Assembly: GCA_947359465.1 (NCBI GenBank)
Contig: OX375873.1
Location: 89,086,478-89,150,477 of the forward strand
Length of the DNA stretch: 64,000 nucleotides
Source of the DNA: Metellina segmentata
Taxonomy: Eukaryota > Arthropoda > Arachnida > Araneae > Tetragnathidae
Direction: 5' to 3'
This document shows positions 63,852-64,000 of the stretch, in pieces; within the stretch, counting starts at the first letter, position 1, and each line of letters starts with the position of its first letter. The notes beneath the pieces were generated by a model, which was not told where the DNA came from, searched no databases, and saw nothing but the letters and a program-made list of their open reading frames with translations. The position numbers were made by a program, and so were the translations under genes.

Positions 63852-64000
63852 AGACGCGTTCTAACGAATCAAGTTTAATTGACCAATTATTGTTGATCAA
63901 CAAAAGTTGAGTGAAAGCTATAGTGAGAATCTTTGTTTCAATAGAATTGATCAAATTTTTAGTGAATCAAGAAAAATTTGACCCATTCAAACTTTATCGT
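63852..64000. mobile_element. Second TWA-type MITE, left part only
   Basis: AGACGCGTTCTAACGAATCA followed by AGTTTAATTGACCAATTAT repeats the left terminus of the element at 63049, abutting it through a shared TTA. The right end lies beyond the window. Confidence 0.55.

Overview
This window is gene-poor, AT-rich eukaryotic DNA dominated by transposable elements and tandem repeats. No host protein gene, functional tRNA or rRNA could be supported. The mix of elements (Gypsy-class LTR elements, Tc1/mariner relics, hAT, Helitrons, TTAA and TWA MITEs, tRNA-derived SINEs) points to an arthropod. The Gag type, with a charged coiled-coil N terminus rich in RER/EKE followed by a LEEW-type core, makes a spider or other chelicerate plausible. 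The species assignment is inference only.

Layout. 0-9.2 kb: relics of a hAT and a Tc1-like transposase, a SINE fragment, old diverged repeats invaded by a full SINE (12-bp target duplication) and a 729-bp TTAA MITE. 9.2-13.0 kb: a non-autonomous LTR retrotransposon on the minus strand (element 1). Its Gag-protease frame carries two internal stops and is fused to an integrase tail, with everything between deleted. 13-23 kb: minisatellites, an 84-bp TTAA MITE, a decayed unidentified reading frame, a Helitron end, a ~1-kb foldback element with a long internal hairpin, and a full-length but dead Tc1 copy. 23.2-30.4 kb: a structurally complete LTR retrotransposon (element 2, minus strand). It has two 443-bp LTRs that look identical, a GTAG target duplication, a tRNA-Leu-type primer site and one open 1471-codon Gag-Pol frame. 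30.4-41 kb: a ~115-bp repeat array split by a Helitron, SINEs, a TAA-flanked MITE, and dispersed copies of a ~45-bp monomer. 41-49.2 kb: a second Helitron, a deleted mariner, a 1-kb array of 50-bp repeats, and a pogo-like MITE. 49-64 kb: another full SINE, two TA-flanked transposons with broken transposases, a diverged ~165-bp tandem family, a mariner broken by a Helitron that carries a histone-type 3' stem-loop, and two abutting TWA-type MITEs.

Main point of interest: in element 2 the integrase lies before reverse transcriptase and RNase H, which is the Ty1/copia order, although the domains are Gypsy-like. This recalls the Gmr1 group. The neighbouring element 1 has a related Gag, but its integrase tail ends the frame, as expected for the ordinary Gypsy order. 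Both elements look young. Element 1 could only move using proteins from another copy. The remaining features are mostly passive passengers, but nesting and target duplications allow several insertions to be ordered in time.
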